33,628 nt of DNA from assembly GCA_964578625.1 (NCBI GenBank), contig CAZODQ010000019.1, positions 1 through 33,628 of the forward strand, given 5' to 3'. The DNA is from CAZBSE01 sp964578625. GTDB lineage: Bacteria; Actinomycetota; Humimicrobiia; Humimicrobiales; Humimicrobiaceae. Below, piece by piece: positions 7,741 through 15,771 of the stretch; within the stretch, counting starts at the first letter, position 1, and every line of letters starts with the position of its first letter. The notes below the pieces were generated by a model. That model was not told where the DNA came from and searched no databases. It saw nothing but the letters and a program-made list of their open reading frames with translations. The position numbers and the translations under genes were made by a program.

Positions 7741-8904
7741 TTATATATTAATTACTACGTCTGCCGGCATTCCGGGTTTTAAATGAAGATCGGGATTTTC
7801 AAGACTTATGGTTATTTTATATACTGTTGTTACTCTCTCCTGTTTGGTCTGAATATTTTTGGGAGTGAATTCTGCTCTGTCAGAGATTTTACTTACCAGG
7901 CCTGTGAATTCCGAACCGGGATATGAGTCTACGGTTAATATTACTTCCTGATTTAGGAAGATTTTCCCATATTTATCTTCGGGAATATAAATGTCACAGG
8001 TTACATTATGCAGGTCACCTATTTCATAAATCGGTGTACCCGGAAGAAGGTATTCGCCTTCTTCCGAAAGTTTATTTAAAATAATGCCCTCAATAGGTGA
8101 AATAATATCAAGTTCGGCAATCTGCTGTTTATATAGTTCCAATTGGGCTTCGGCAATGGTTAAATTATCTTCGGCAATTTTTACCTGAGTATCATTTTCT
8201 TTTACCTGATTCAGTTTCAGCAGAGCCATATTATATTGATTTATTGCTTCCTGCAGCTGTACCAGTACGGATTTCTTTTGGGAGGGACCCGCGTAGCTAA
8301 TAGAATCAGAAGTCGTAGAGCTTTGTGAATCAGAGGTTGTTTCCTGCTGCAGCGTGGATTCAGTGGTGGATGTATAGTCAGGCCCGTGTTCTAAATCTGT
8401 TGCGGATGTAGAATAAGTCGTGGACAGTGATTCAGTTGTAGATGTGGAAGAACTGTCAGAATCTGATTTAGTGATGGTTATAGGTTCATCATAATAAATA
8501 AAATGATGGTAGGTAGACATATAATCTTTTACTATTTTTGATTGTTCCACGGTTTCTTCTGCTGTTTTCACACCCTGTCTGTACTGGATTTCGGCAGCTT
8601 CTATCTGCGTTCTTGCTGCCTCAATATCTGTATTGGTTATTTGTATTTGTTTTTTAAGCAGACTGTCATCCATTCTGGCAACTGTTTCGTCGGTATAAAC
8701 GTAGTCTCCTTCATCATATTCAGCTTCAATGAGCTTTGCATTGACAGAGGCATTTAAAGTCACGGTATTAACTTCAATTGTTCCCGATGCCTCTATGGTA
8801 TCTGACTGTTTACTGATTTTATCTGCAATATAGTCATAAATAAAATACGATATTACTGATATCGCAATTACCAGCAGTATTGCCGGTAGGATTTTTTTCT
8901 TCAT
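7741..8904 (-). CDS. Membrane-fusion (HlyD/YbhG-type) adaptor of ABC exporter, with Ser/Thr-rich hairpin insert
   Basis: The 387 residues begin with one membrane helix (about 5-25). A first lipoyl half-motif follows (SGTIEVNTVTLNASVNAKL), then helix one of the hairpin (about 80-125). The second helix (about 212-262) leads into the second lipoyl half and beta-barrel (IISPIEGIILNKLSEEGEYL, then GKIFLNQEVILTVDSYPG). It ends with LKPGMPADVVI, typical of HlyD adaptors. Such proteins link an inner-membrane exporter to partners outside. Residues about 147-210, where the hairpin tip should be, are replaced by a low-complexity Ser/Thr/Asp stretch, which is unusual. AAGGAG precedes the ATG. It follows the second permease by 114 bp in the same leftward operon, matching the YbhG-YbhF-YbhS-YbhR arrangement. 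Confidence 0.88.
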   Translation of the reverse strand: MKKKILPAILLVIAISVISYFIYDYIADKISKQSDTIEASGTIEVNTVTLNASVNAKLIEAEYDEGDYVYTDETVARMDDSLLKKQIQITNTDIEAARTQIEAAEIQYRQGVKTAEETVEQSKIVKDYMSTYHHFIYYDEPITITKSDSDSSSTSTTESLSTTYSTSATDLEHGPDYTSTTESTLQQETTSDSQSSTTSDSISYAGPSQKKSVLVQLQEAINQYNMALLKLNQVKENDTQVKIAEDNLTIAEAQLELYKQQIAELDIISPIEGIILNKLSEEGEYLLPGTPIYEIGDLHNVTCDIYIPEDKYGKIFLNQEVILTVDSYPGSEFTGLVSKISDRAEFTPKNIQTKQERVTTVYKITISLENPDLHLKPGMPADVVINI

Positions 8905-9018
8905 TTTCCCGTACTCCTTTAAATCATATTGAATTTTTAGGAACTTTTAAAAATATTATATATAATTATATATAATCTCCTGTTAAATGATAACTATGTT
9001 TAGATATTTTTTATGATA

Positions 9019-10164
9019 TCATTCAAGTCTCTTTCTAAATCTGAATATGGATATGGTAAGAATGATAATGCCAATGATTCCCAGTGCAAGCATCTGGGGC
9101 CAGAGGATATCAAGGCTGGTTCCTTTTAAGAAAATCCCGGTAATAATCACAAAAAAGTATCTAAGGGGATTTAAGTAAGTCATATACTGGATTATTACGG
9201 GCATGTTTTCGATAGGAAACATAAAACCTGATAAAAGAATTGCAGGCATCATAAAGAAAAAGGTGGTCATCATTGCCTGCTGCTGTGTTTTTGATATGGT
9301 GGATATAAACAATCCTACTCCCAGGGTTGTAAACAGGTAAAGGATCATACCTAAAAATAATATAAGTAGATTTCCCCGTAAAGGGATCTTAAACCAGCTG
9401 TAAGAGACAGATATGACAAGCAAGACATCTATAAAACCAATTATTGCAAAAGGCAAAGTTTTACCTGCTATAAGCTCAATTGGCTTTATGGGAGTAACTA
9501 TTATCTGCTCTATGGTACCTGCTTCCTTTTCTTTTACTATTGACATTGATGTAAGCATAATTGTGGATATCAGAAGAATAAAAGCAACTACTGCAGGGAC
9601 GTTTGAAAGCCTGCTTTTTAACGTTGGATTATACCAGAATCTGATTTCGTTGGAAAAGAAGTCGATATTTGTGTTGATGTGTTCCTGCTTTGATAATTCA
9701 AAATGTTTTATTCTTTCAATAAGTATGGACTTGGAGTAGTCTGCGCTGATCTGGTTTATATAACCGAGTGTGATAGCTGCAGAATTTGAGTCTGAACCGT
9801 CTATTAATGCCTGAACTTTAGCTTCATTTCCTTTTTTTATATCTTTTCCGAAACCAGGATTTATCTTTAAAGCGACCTGTGCGTCTCCTCTTTCAAGCAA
9901 ATTGGTAATTTCCTTTTCTGAATCTACATAGTAGTTTAAATTAAAATTGCCGCTGTTTTCAAAATGTGATATAAAATCCCTGCTCTCGTAAGTTTTATCG
10001 AGATCATATATTGCAGTAGAAATGTTTTCTATATCTACGGTTATGGCATATCCGAAAAGTATCAGTTGGATGATCGGAGCTATAAATACCAGTATCAACA
10101 TCCTTTTGTCTCTGCTTATCTGTATAAATTCTTTAATTATTAGTTCCTTGATCCTTGAAAACAT
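9019..10164 (-). CDS. ABC-2 type permease subunit (YbhR/YhhJ-like), second of pair
   Basis: The 381-residue protein has one N-terminal membrane helix (about 24-42, LVFIAPIIQLILFGYAI) after the family N-terminus LIIKEFIQISRDKRM. A 140-residue outward domain follows (YDLDKTYESRDF, INPGFG, LIDGSDSNSA). A cluster of five helices lies at about 187-375, with KEKEAGTIEQIIVTPI on the inner side between the first two and FPIENMP in the last outer loop. This is the ABC-2/DrrB-YhhJ permease pattern. Its start is two bases after the stop of the other permease, so the two are translated together and should form a heterodimer in the membrane, driven by the two ATPases upstream. The cargo is unknown; relatives export drugs or lipophilic compounds. 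Confidence 0.9.
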   Translation of the reverse strand: MFSRIKELIIKEFIQISRDKRMLILVFIAPIIQLILFGYAITVDIENISTAIYDLDKTYESRDFISHFENSGNFNLNYYVDSEKEITNLLERGDAQVALKINPGFGKDIKKGNEAKVQALIDGSDSNSAAITLGYINQISADYSKSILIERIKHFELSKQEHINTNIDFFSNEIRFWYNPTLKSRLSNVPAVVAFILLISTIMLTSMSIVKEKEAGTIEQIIVTPIKPIELIAGKTLPFAIIGFIDVLLVISVSYSWFKIPLRGNLLILFLGMILYLFTTLGVGLFISTISKTQQQAMMTTFFFMMPAILLSGFMFPIENMPVIIQYMTYLNPLRYFFVIITGIFLKGTSLDILWPQMLALGIIGIIILTISIFRFRKRLE

Positions 10165-10166
10165 TT

Positions 10167-11294
10167 TTATTGGGCTAATTTTTTAATAAATCTTAAATTG
10201 GCTACAATAAATACAATTATTGCAAATACGGCAAGATAAAGTACTTCCATCGAAAGAATTATAAATCCTGAACCTTTTAGGAATATTCCTCTTAATATGG
10301 TAATAAAATATTTTGCGGGTACCAGGTATGATATATATTGTATGATTTTAGGCATACTGGATATAGGAAATACCAGACCTGAAAGTATATAAGATGGAAG
10401 GAATGAGACAAGCATAGCCATTTGATATGATAAAACCTGCGATTTTGCAATTATAGATATCGTTATACCCAGACTTAGTGCTCCAATCAGGAACAAGCTG
10501 GAAAGTGCGAAAAGCAGGATTATGCTGCCCTCCATAGGTATTCCAAAGAGGAGTCTTCCAGAGATTACTATAATAGCCAGATCAAGTATGCCTATTATAA
10601 AATAGGGGATAATTTTTCCCAGAATCAATTCCTGTGTTTTTATAGGCGAGACGATCAGCTGCTCCATAGTACCATTTTCCCATTCTTTTGATATAACCTG
10701 TGAGGTAAGCAGGGATGAGATCATCATCATTATTAGGGCTATTATTCCTGGAATTATAAAATTTTTACTTTCGAGTTCCGGATTAAACCAGATTCTGATA
10801 TCAGTATCCAGCGGAGTCCCCGCCTCTCCTATTATATTTTTATCAGCAATTATGTTGGAAGAAAACGACTGTGTTATACCTTCTATATATCCGTTGGCTA
10901 TAGAAGCTTTGTTGGAGGAAGAGCCATCTATTATAGTCTGGACCTGGACATTTTCTCCTGCAATTAAGTTTTTACTGAAATCGGGAGGGATGACTATTGC
11001 TACCAGGCTCTTTCCAGAGATGATATTTTCTTCCAGCTCATCATAGTCATAAACATAATCATTTATGGTAAAGTAACCTGACTGGCTGAAGCTGCTGATA
11101 AATTCCCTGCTGTATTTACTGTCGTCGTAATTCAAGATGGTTGTGGGAATGTCTCTAACATCAAGAGAAAGAGCATAACCAAATAAAACTAGAAGAATAA
11201 TGGGAATCATGAAGGAGAGTATAAGAGAACGGCGGTCTCTTCTTATATGTATAAATTCTTTTTTGGTTATGGCAATAATTCTTTTTATGCTCAT
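10167..11294 (-). CDS. ABC-2 type permease subunit (YbhS-like), first of pair
   Basis: The 375-residue protein has the same plan as its downstream neighbour: the N-terminal motif TKKEFIHIRRDRRSL, a helix (about 27-44), an outward domain with YDDSKYSREF, IPPDFS and IIDGSSSN, then five helices from about residue 178. SKEWENGTMEQLIVSPI lies on the inner side and FPISSMPKIIQYISYLVP in the last outer region. It is clearly homologous to the 9019-10164 product but only moderately similar, so this is an old duplicated heterodimer rather than a recent copy. It begins 6 bases after the second ATPase and ends 2 bases before the other permease. Confidence 0.9.
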   Translation of the reverse strand: MSIKRIIAITKKEFIHIRRDRRSLILSFMIPIILLVLFGYALSLDVRDIPTTILNYDDSKYSREFISSFSQSGYFTINDYVYDYDELEENIISGKSLVAIVIPPDFSKNLIAGENVQVQTIIDGSSSNKASIANGYIEGITQSFSSNIIADKNIIGEAGTPLDTDIRIWFNPELESKNFIIPGIIALIMMMISSLLTSQVISKEWENGTMEQLIVSPIKTQELILGKIIPYFIIGILDLAIIVISGRLLFGIPMEGSIILLFALSSLFLIGALSLGITISIIAKSQVLSYQMAMLVSFLPSYILSGLVFPISSMPKIIQYISYLVPAKYFITILRGIFLKGSGFIILSMEVLYLAVFAIIVFIVANLRFIKKLAQ

Positions 11295-11300
11295 ATTCTT

Positions 11301-12083
11301 TTATTCTTCCAGATTGATTAGTTTCAAATCCGTTGTTTTTTCATAATCTTCAATCAATGCAATAAAGATATCTTCCAGCGTGGGTGATTTTATATTAAAT
11401 TTGGCTCCAAATATTTTTTTCAGGTTATGCGGATTATCAAGTGCTATGATGCTTCCATTGTAAATTAAAGCAATCCTATCACAGTATTCAGCTTCATTTA
11501 TATAATGAGTAGTTACAAATATCGTCTTTCCTTTGTCCGATAAATTGTTGATCTGCTCCCAGAAATTATTTCTTGATATGGGATCTACACCGCTTGTCGG
11601 CTCGTCCAGAAAAATAATCGGCGGGTTGTGCAGAATAGCGCATCCAAGAGCAAGTCTTTGTTTGAATCCTACCGGAAGGGAAGCGGTAATGCTTTTTCTT
11701 ATATGTGAAAGATTTGCAAGCTTCAAGATTTCTTTTTTTCTCCTGTCTCTAATTTCCTTTTTGACTTTATATATGCCTGAATAAAAATTTATATTTTCTT
11801 CTACCGTAAGGTCATAGTAGAGGGAAAATTTTTGAGACATATAACCTATATTCTGTTTTATTCTTTCACTTTGTCTATATACGTCAAAACCATTTACGGC
11901 GGCATATCCGGAAGTGGGGATAAGAAGCCCGCAGAGCATCCTTATCGTTGTTGATTTTCCTGCTCCGTTTGGCCCCAGAAAACCAAATATTTCACCTTTT
12001 TTTACATTAAATGTTATTTCGTCGACAGCGGTAAAGTTATCGAAATTTTTCTTTAAATTTTTAACTTCTATTATATTTTCCAT
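11301..12083 (-). CDS. ABC transporter ATPase B (equivalent to C-terminal half of YbhF)
   Basis: The 260-residue nucleotide-binding protein has a normal Walker A (GPNGAGKS, 37-44), Q-loop (YMSQKFSLY), Walker B (FLDEPTSGVDP, D160-E161) and H-loop His (TTHYINEAEY, H193). The signature motif, normally LSGGQ, reads LPVGF at 136-140. In a two-ATPase dimer the signature of one subunit completes the site of the other. This subunit therefore has a good nucleotide site but offers a poor signature to its partner. The last 30 residues (SPTLEDIFIALIEDYEK) are the DrrA/YbhF-type C-terminal element. It lies 30 bp after the ATPase A gene and 6 bp before the permeases. The assignment as partner of ATPase A follows from operon order and complementary defects. 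Confidence 0.92.
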   Translation of the reverse strand: MENIIEVKNLKKNFDNFTAVDEITFNVKKGEIFGFLGPNGAGKSTTIRMLCGLLIPTSGYAAVNGFDVYRQSERIKQNIGYMSQKFSLYYDLTVEENINFYSGIYKVKKEIRDRRKKEILKLANLSHIRKSITASLPVGFKQRLALGCAILHNPPIIFLDEPTSGVDPISRNNFWEQINNLSDKGKTIFVTTHYINEAEYCDRIALIYNGSIIALDNPHNLKKIFGAKFNIKSPTLEDIFIALIEDYEKTTDLKLINLEE

Positions 12084-12113
12084 TTAAAAATTTTAATTTA
12101 CGTATTTTCAGGA

Positions 12114-13016
12114 TTATCTTACAAGATAAACAAAGACATCTTCCATGTTGGGATTGATTTCGCTAAAGGTTGTTATTTTAATATTATTTTTTTCAAGTGT
12201 CATTTCAAGCTGCTTCCGGCCAAACTCTTTTTCTGCGTTTATATGCAGTATTTCACCATAAGTATTTATTCCTATGACCTTCCCGATACTTTTTAAGATT
12301 TCAAATGTACTTTTATAGTTTGAAGTTGTAAGTTCAATTACCCTTCCGTTATGCTTTTTTTTAAAATCATCCGGTGTTCCCGAGTAGAGAAGATTTCCTT
12401 TGTTAATAAGCCCGATAATGTCACATTTTTCAGCTTCGTCCATGTATGGGGTGGATATAAATATAAACACTCCTTCATCTTTTAATTCCTTTAATATATT
12501 CCAGAATTCTCTTTTTGAGAGCGGGTCCACGCCGTTGGTAGGTTCATCAAGAAACAATATTTTTGGCTTATGTATCAGGGAGCAGGCGAGACCAAGTTTT
12601 TGTTTCATTCCTCCGGATAATTTTTCTGCAAGCCTGTTTTTAAATGGTGACAGATGGGAAAATTCAAGTAACCTGTTTATAGTCTTAAGCCTTTCTTTTT
12701 TAGGTACGAGATATAAATCGGCGTAAAAGTTCAGGTTTTCTATTACAGTCAGATCTCCATAAAGACTAAATTTCTGCGGCATATAACCAATTTTTAGCCT
12801 GATTTCCTCCGGATATTTTTTAACACTTCTGTTTTCGATCAGTATATCTCCGTCTGTGGGATCCAAAATTCCGCACATCAACCTGATGAGTGTGGTTTTT
12901 CCTGCGCCATCAGGTCCGATAAGGCCAAAAATACCGGTTTTTTCAATGTTTAAATCGAGGTTATTTAATGCAGTCAGGCCATTAAATTTTTTAGTAAGAT
13001 TTATGGATTCGATCAT
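12114..13016 (-). CDS. ABC transporter ATPase A (equivalent to N-terminal half of YbhF), H-loop His missing
   Basis: The 300-residue protein has Walker A GPDGAGKT (34-41, with Asp for the usual Asn), Q-loop YMPQKFSLYGDLTV, an intact LSGGM signature at 133-137 and Walker B LFLDEPTNGVDP (D157-E158). The H-loop reads STPYMDEAE, with Pro190 where the catalytic-switch His is expected. A DrrA-like C-terminal domain of about 80 residues ends in NPNMEDVFVYLV. As I recall E. coli YbhF, its first half also has GPDGAGKTT and lacks the H-loop His; here the two halves are separate genes. This is the first gene of the leftward operon. No strong ribosome site is seen before the ATG at 13016. Confidence 0.92.
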   Translation of the reverse strand: MIESINLTKKFNGLTALNNLDLNIEKTGIFGLIGPDGAGKTTLIRLMCGILDPTDGDILIENRSVKKYPEEIRLKIGYMPQKFSLYGDLTVIENLNFYADLYLVPKKERLKTINRLLEFSHLSPFKNRLAEKLSGGMKQKLGLACSLIHKPKILFLDEPTNGVDPLSKREFWNILKELKDEGVFIFISTPYMDEAEKCDIIGLINKGNLLYSGTPDDFKKKHNGRVIELTTSNYKSTFEILKSIGKVIGINTYGEILHINAEKEFGRKQLEMTLEKNNIKITTFSEINPNMEDVFVYLVR

Positions 13017-13160
13017 TTCGGATAATTTTCTTTTTTAACATCTGGAATCTTATTAAATAAAATAATAAGTCAGGAATACCCGGTGGGATTGACAGAAATC
13101 ATTAAAAGCGGCCTCTTTTCTTTCATTTAATATTGAAGTTTAACAAGCCGGCAGAGGAAA

Positions 13161-13196
13161 GTCAAATATCATCCATACGATAATTAGCTATTTGAC
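13161..13196. repeat. Inverted repeat, possible operator
   Basis: GTCAAATA (13161-13168) is matched by its exact reverse complement TATTTGAC (13189-13196), with 20 bases between. The right arm covers most of the -35 box of the promoter for the ribbon-helix-helix gene. Such regulators bind short inverted or direct repeats, so this is a reasonable operator for self-control and perhaps for the divergent export operon. That role is inference. Confidence 0.4.
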
Positions 13197-13220
13197 AATT
13201 TGATTTTTAATAGATATACT
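13192..13220 (+). promoter_or_regulatory. Sigma-70-type promoter of the ribbon-helix-helix gene
   Basis: TTGACA (13192-13197) and TATACT (13215-13220) are separated by exactly 17 bases. This is the best promoter match in the window. Transcription would start near 13227, about 39 bases before the ATG at 13266, leaving room for the AAAAGG ribosome site. Confidence 0.65.
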
Positions 13221-13265
13221 CATATACATAAAAATACAATACAAATATAGCAAAAGGTCAAAAAT

Positions 13266-13502
13266 ATGGTAGAAAGAAAACAGGACTATTTCAGGGTTCC
13301 TATAACCATGCCTTCACGCATGGTTTCGTACCTGGAAAATCTTGGTATTGAATGCAAGAAATCCGGCGGTCATAAAATAGCCAATACAATGATTGTCAGA
13401 TGTGCAATCAGACTTTTAATGGATATGAACCTTGATATTTCAGGTGTGAAATCCGAGGAAGAACTTGAAAGCAGGATAAAAGAAGCTGCAAAAAAATATT
13501 AG
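13266..13502 (+). CDS. Small ribbon-helix-helix DNA-binding protein
   Basis: The 78-residue protein has a short strand (YFRVPITMP, about 8-16) and then helix A (about 17-33, SRMVSYLENLGIECKKSG). A second helix (about 40-54, ANTMIVRCAIRLLMDM) completes the MetJ/Arc-type ribbon-helix-helix dimer unit. A charged tail ends in SRIKEAAKKY. Such proteins are dimeric transcription repressors; the VPITMP strand would lie in the DNA major groove. AAAAGG lies about 8 bases before the ATG. The gene has its own strong promoter overlapped by an inverted repeat, and it is divergent from the export operon, so it may control itself and that operon; this is inference. An antitoxin role is less likely because no toxin gene is next to it. 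Confidence 0.7.
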   Translation: MVERKQDYFRVPITMPSRMVSYLENLGIECKKSGGHKIANTMIVRCAIRLLMDMNLDISGVKSEEELESRIKEAAKKY

Positions 13503-13549
13503 CAGGTGATGACCATATTAGCTTCTGTCGTAAACTGTGGTAATGTTTA

Positions 13550-13580
13550 TATTCTGCATGTTTATTATTGCTGCAGAATA
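13550..13580. repeat. Inverted repeat downstream of the ribbon-helix-helix gene (hairpin)
   Basis: TATTCTGCA (13550-13558) pairs perfectly with TGCAGAATA (13572-13580) across a 13-base loop. It lies 48 bases after the stop of the ribbon-helix-helix gene and upstream of trxB. There is no T-run after it, so an intrinsic terminator is doubtful; an operator or RNA-stability hairpin is possible. The rest of 13503-13728 is AT-rich, with a TATAAT at 13648-13653 that may serve trxB but has no good -35. Confidence 0.35.
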
Positions 13581-13728
13581 AGTATGCATTTATATAAATT
13601 AATATATAGTGCTGCCAATTAATCATTTATTTTAAACTCTAATTCTTTATAATATTGAATAGAACGTTTAAATTTTAAGTCTTCCCTTATTTTTATTTGA
13701 AGGTTTATAGAATTGGGGTTTGTTTGAT

Positions 13729-14685
13729 ATGCATGAAATAAAAAAAGACCTTTTGATTATAGGTGCCGGCCCGGGTGGATTAGGAGCGGCGTTGTATGCA
13801 GTAAGGGCAGGAATAGATTTTGAAATTGTAGAGAAAAATACAGCGGGCGGACAGATCATAAATACAGGAATGATCGAAAATTATCCCGGCTTTAAAGAAG
13901 ATTTATCTGGTTATGAATTTATACAGAATTTGATTGAACACTGCAGGAAGTTTGATATTGAGGTAAAGGAATATTTTCCCATAAGTTCTATCAAACCGGC
14001 AAACATCAAAGAAAAAAGTGTACCTTATAGTTTTAAATGCATTAGCGATGATAATCTTATATGGACAAATTCAATAATAATAGCTACTGGTGTAAATTCC
14101 AACAGCCTGAATGTCGATGGGGAGAGTGGACTTATTGGAAAAGGAATTTCTTTTTGTGCCACCTGTGACGGAGCTTTATACAGGGACAAAGAAGTCGCTG
14201 TTGTGGGAGGTGGAGATACAGCTATTGATGAGGCCATTTTTCTGACAAAATTTGTAAAAAAGGTATATGTGATTCATAGAAGAGACAAGCTGCGGGCAGT
14301 AAAAATCTTGCAGGAAAGAGCGTTTGAAAATAAAAAAATAGAATTTCTGTGGGATTCTGTGGTGGAGAAATTCATAGGCAGGGATAGACTTGAAGGAGTT
14401 TTATTAAGGAATAAGAAAGAAAATAGAACATTTAGACTTACAATTGATGGAGTTTTTGAATATATAGGTTGGAAACCGAATTCCGAACTGGTAAAGGACC
14501 TGGTGGAAATTGACGATAATGGTTTTATAATCACTAATTCCAAAATGGAGACATCACTGCCCGGAATATTTGCGGTTGGTGATGTCAGGAATACACCTCT
14601 CCGGCAGGTAATAACTGCAGTTGCAGATGGGGCGGTAGCTGCAATGTATGCTTGTAAATTTTTGGAATGTTTAAGGAAAACCTAA
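13729..14685 (+). CDS. trxB: Thioredoxin reductase (NADPH)
   Basis: The protein has an FAD-binding GAGPGGLGAALYAVRAG near the N-terminus, the redox motif CATC (residues 143-146) followed by DGALYRD, an NADPH-binding VVGGGDTAIDEA, and the closing FAD motif FAVGDVRNTPLRQ. This is the low-molecular-weight thioredoxin reductase layout at about 318 residues. It passes electrons from NADPH to thioredoxin in the cytoplasm. I start at ATG 13729 (MHEIKK) because the TTG at 13720 would sit on the GGGG that could serve as ribosome site; the TTG start would add three residues. The next gene starts one base after the stop, so the two are coupled. No thioredoxin gene lies beside it here, unlike the trxB-trxA-cwlM order of Actinobacteria. 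Confidence 0.93.
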   Translation: MHEIKKDLLIIGAGPGGLGAALYAVRAGIDFEIVEKNTAGGQIINTGMIENYPGFKEDLSGYEFIQNLIEHCRKFDIEVKEYFPISSIKPANIKEKSVPYSFKCISDDNLIWTNSIIIATGVNSNSLNVDGESGLIGKGISFCATCDGALYRDKEVAVVGGGDTAIDEAIFLTKFVKKVYVIHRRDKLRAVKILQERAFENKKIEFLWDSVVEKFIGRDRLEGVLLRNKKENRTFRLTIDGVFEYIGWKPNSELVKDLVEIDDNGFIITNSKMETSLPGIFAVGDVRNTPLRQVITAVADGAVAAMYACKFLECLRKT

Positions 14686-14686
14686 A

Positions 14687-15748
14687 ATGGAAATAGTCAA
14701 GAGAAATTCTTCAGGTGAAAAAGTCACAGACCTGCAGAGAAGGTTAAAACTATTAGGCTATGATATCGGGACAAAGGATGTCGATGGATTTTTTGGTCTT
14801 GATACCGAAAATGCAGTCAGAAAATTTCAGCAGGACAGGGGACTTTTAGTAACCGGTATTATAGATCAGGAAACATGGCAGGAATTGGTTGATGCAGGGT
14901 ATAAAATTGGTGAAAGGATGTTATATCTGAAGTACCCGCCTTTCAGAGGTGATGATGTAAGAACTATCCAATTATGGTTAAAGACACTTGGCTTTTATCC
15001 CTATAATGAAAATGGTATATTTTGTGAAAGGACTCACAGGGCTCTGATAGAATTTCAAAATAATATGAGTATTGCCGATGATGGAATAGTCGGAGAAGAG
15101 ACATTACAACATCTTAGAAGTTTAAAAAGGATTATAGTATCTAAAGAAACTTCTAATTTCCCCATAAATAAAAGTATAGAAGAAAAGCTGTGTGATAATA
15201 AGATCATACTTGATTATAGCGAAAATTTAGAGGATACGGCGAGTAGTGAGAAATATCTAAATGAAAAAATATACATATGCAGGAGTATAGTAAATTTCTG
15301 CAGGGATATGTTATTAAAGAAAGGCATTGAAATACTGCTGTCCAGCAGTAAAAATGAAAGACGCAATCTTTTTTTGTATGACAGGATTGAATATGCAAAC
15401 AGAAGTGAGGCGAGTCTTTTAGTTAGTGTGGATCTGAATTATTCTGAAGATAAAGATGCCAACGGCTGCAGCTGCTTCTATTTTAAAGGCCTTAAGTCGT
15501 ATTCATTACCAGGGTACAGGATTGCAAATATAATGCAGGACAAAATTATCGGTAATTTAAAAGTTTTGGACTGCAGAGTTCATGGTTCAAATTATGCAAT
15601 TCTTAAAGCGACAACCATGACTTCAGTATTGGTAGAACCTGCTTTTATTTCAAATTATAAAGAAAGGGAAAGAATAAAGAAGACAGGTTATCAGATGAAA
15701 ATAAGTGAAAGCATGGTAGAAGCTATTTTGGAATATTTGAATGAATAA
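14687..15748 (+). CDS. CwlM-like protein: two peptidoglycan-binding domains plus inactive amidase_3 domain
   Basis: Residues about 10-70 and 85-145 are two PG_binding_1 repeats (VTDLQRRLKLLGY with AVRKFQQDRGL; VRTIQLWLKTLGF with LIEFQNNMSI). Residues about 170-350 follow the N-acetylmuramoyl-L-alanine amidase_3 fold. The zinc site is damaged: the first His, in the usual DPGHGG, is Glu179 in LDYSEN, and the His of the usual SIHaN is Asp249 in SVDLN. Glu193 and the catalytic-type Glu317 (LVEPAFISN) remain. There is no signal peptide. This combination, just after trxB, is that of mycobacterial CwlM, a cytoplasmic regulator of peptidoglycan synthesis rather than a hydrolase. The start is one base after the trxB stop. 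A regulatory role here is inferred from family and synteny. Confidence 0.85.
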   Translation: MEIVKRNSSGEKVTDLQRRLKLLGYDIGTKDVDGFFGLDTENAVRKFQQDRGLLVTGIIDQETWQELVDAGYKIGERMLYLKYPPFRGDDVRTIQLWLKTLGFYPYNENGIFCERTHRALIEFQNNMSIADDGIVGEETLQHLRSLKRIIVSKETSNFPINKSIEEKLCDNKIILDYSENLEDTASSEKYLNEKIYICRSIVNFCRDMLLKKGIEILLSSSKNERRNLFLYDRIEYANRSEASLLVSVDLNYSEDKDANGCSCFYFKGLKSYSLPGYRIANIMQDKIIGNLKVLDCRVHGSNYAILKATTMTSVLVEPAFISNYKERERIKKTGYQMKISESMVEAILEYLNE

Positions 15749-15757
15749 AAATATAAT
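15728..15757 (+). promoter_or_regulatory. Candidate promoter for the HDAC-family gene
   Basis: TTGGAA (15728-15733) and a perfect TATAAT (15752-15757) are 18 bases apart. Transcription would start near 15764, only about eight bases before the ATG at 15772, leaving no room for a ribosome site; none is seen. The region is AT-rich, so a chance match is possible, and read-through from the upstream gene is an alternative. Confidence 0.35.
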
Positions 15758-15771
15758 AAATAAATAGTAGT

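Noticed and set aside
13266..13502. Type II antitoxin reading for the ribbon-helix-helix protein
   Set aside because: No toxin-like partner gene lies next to it on either side.
13503..13728. Small RNA or tRNA in the spacer between the ribbon-helix-helix gene and trxB
   Set aside because: Only one 9-bp inverted repeat is seen; there is no cloverleaf and no GC-rich island.
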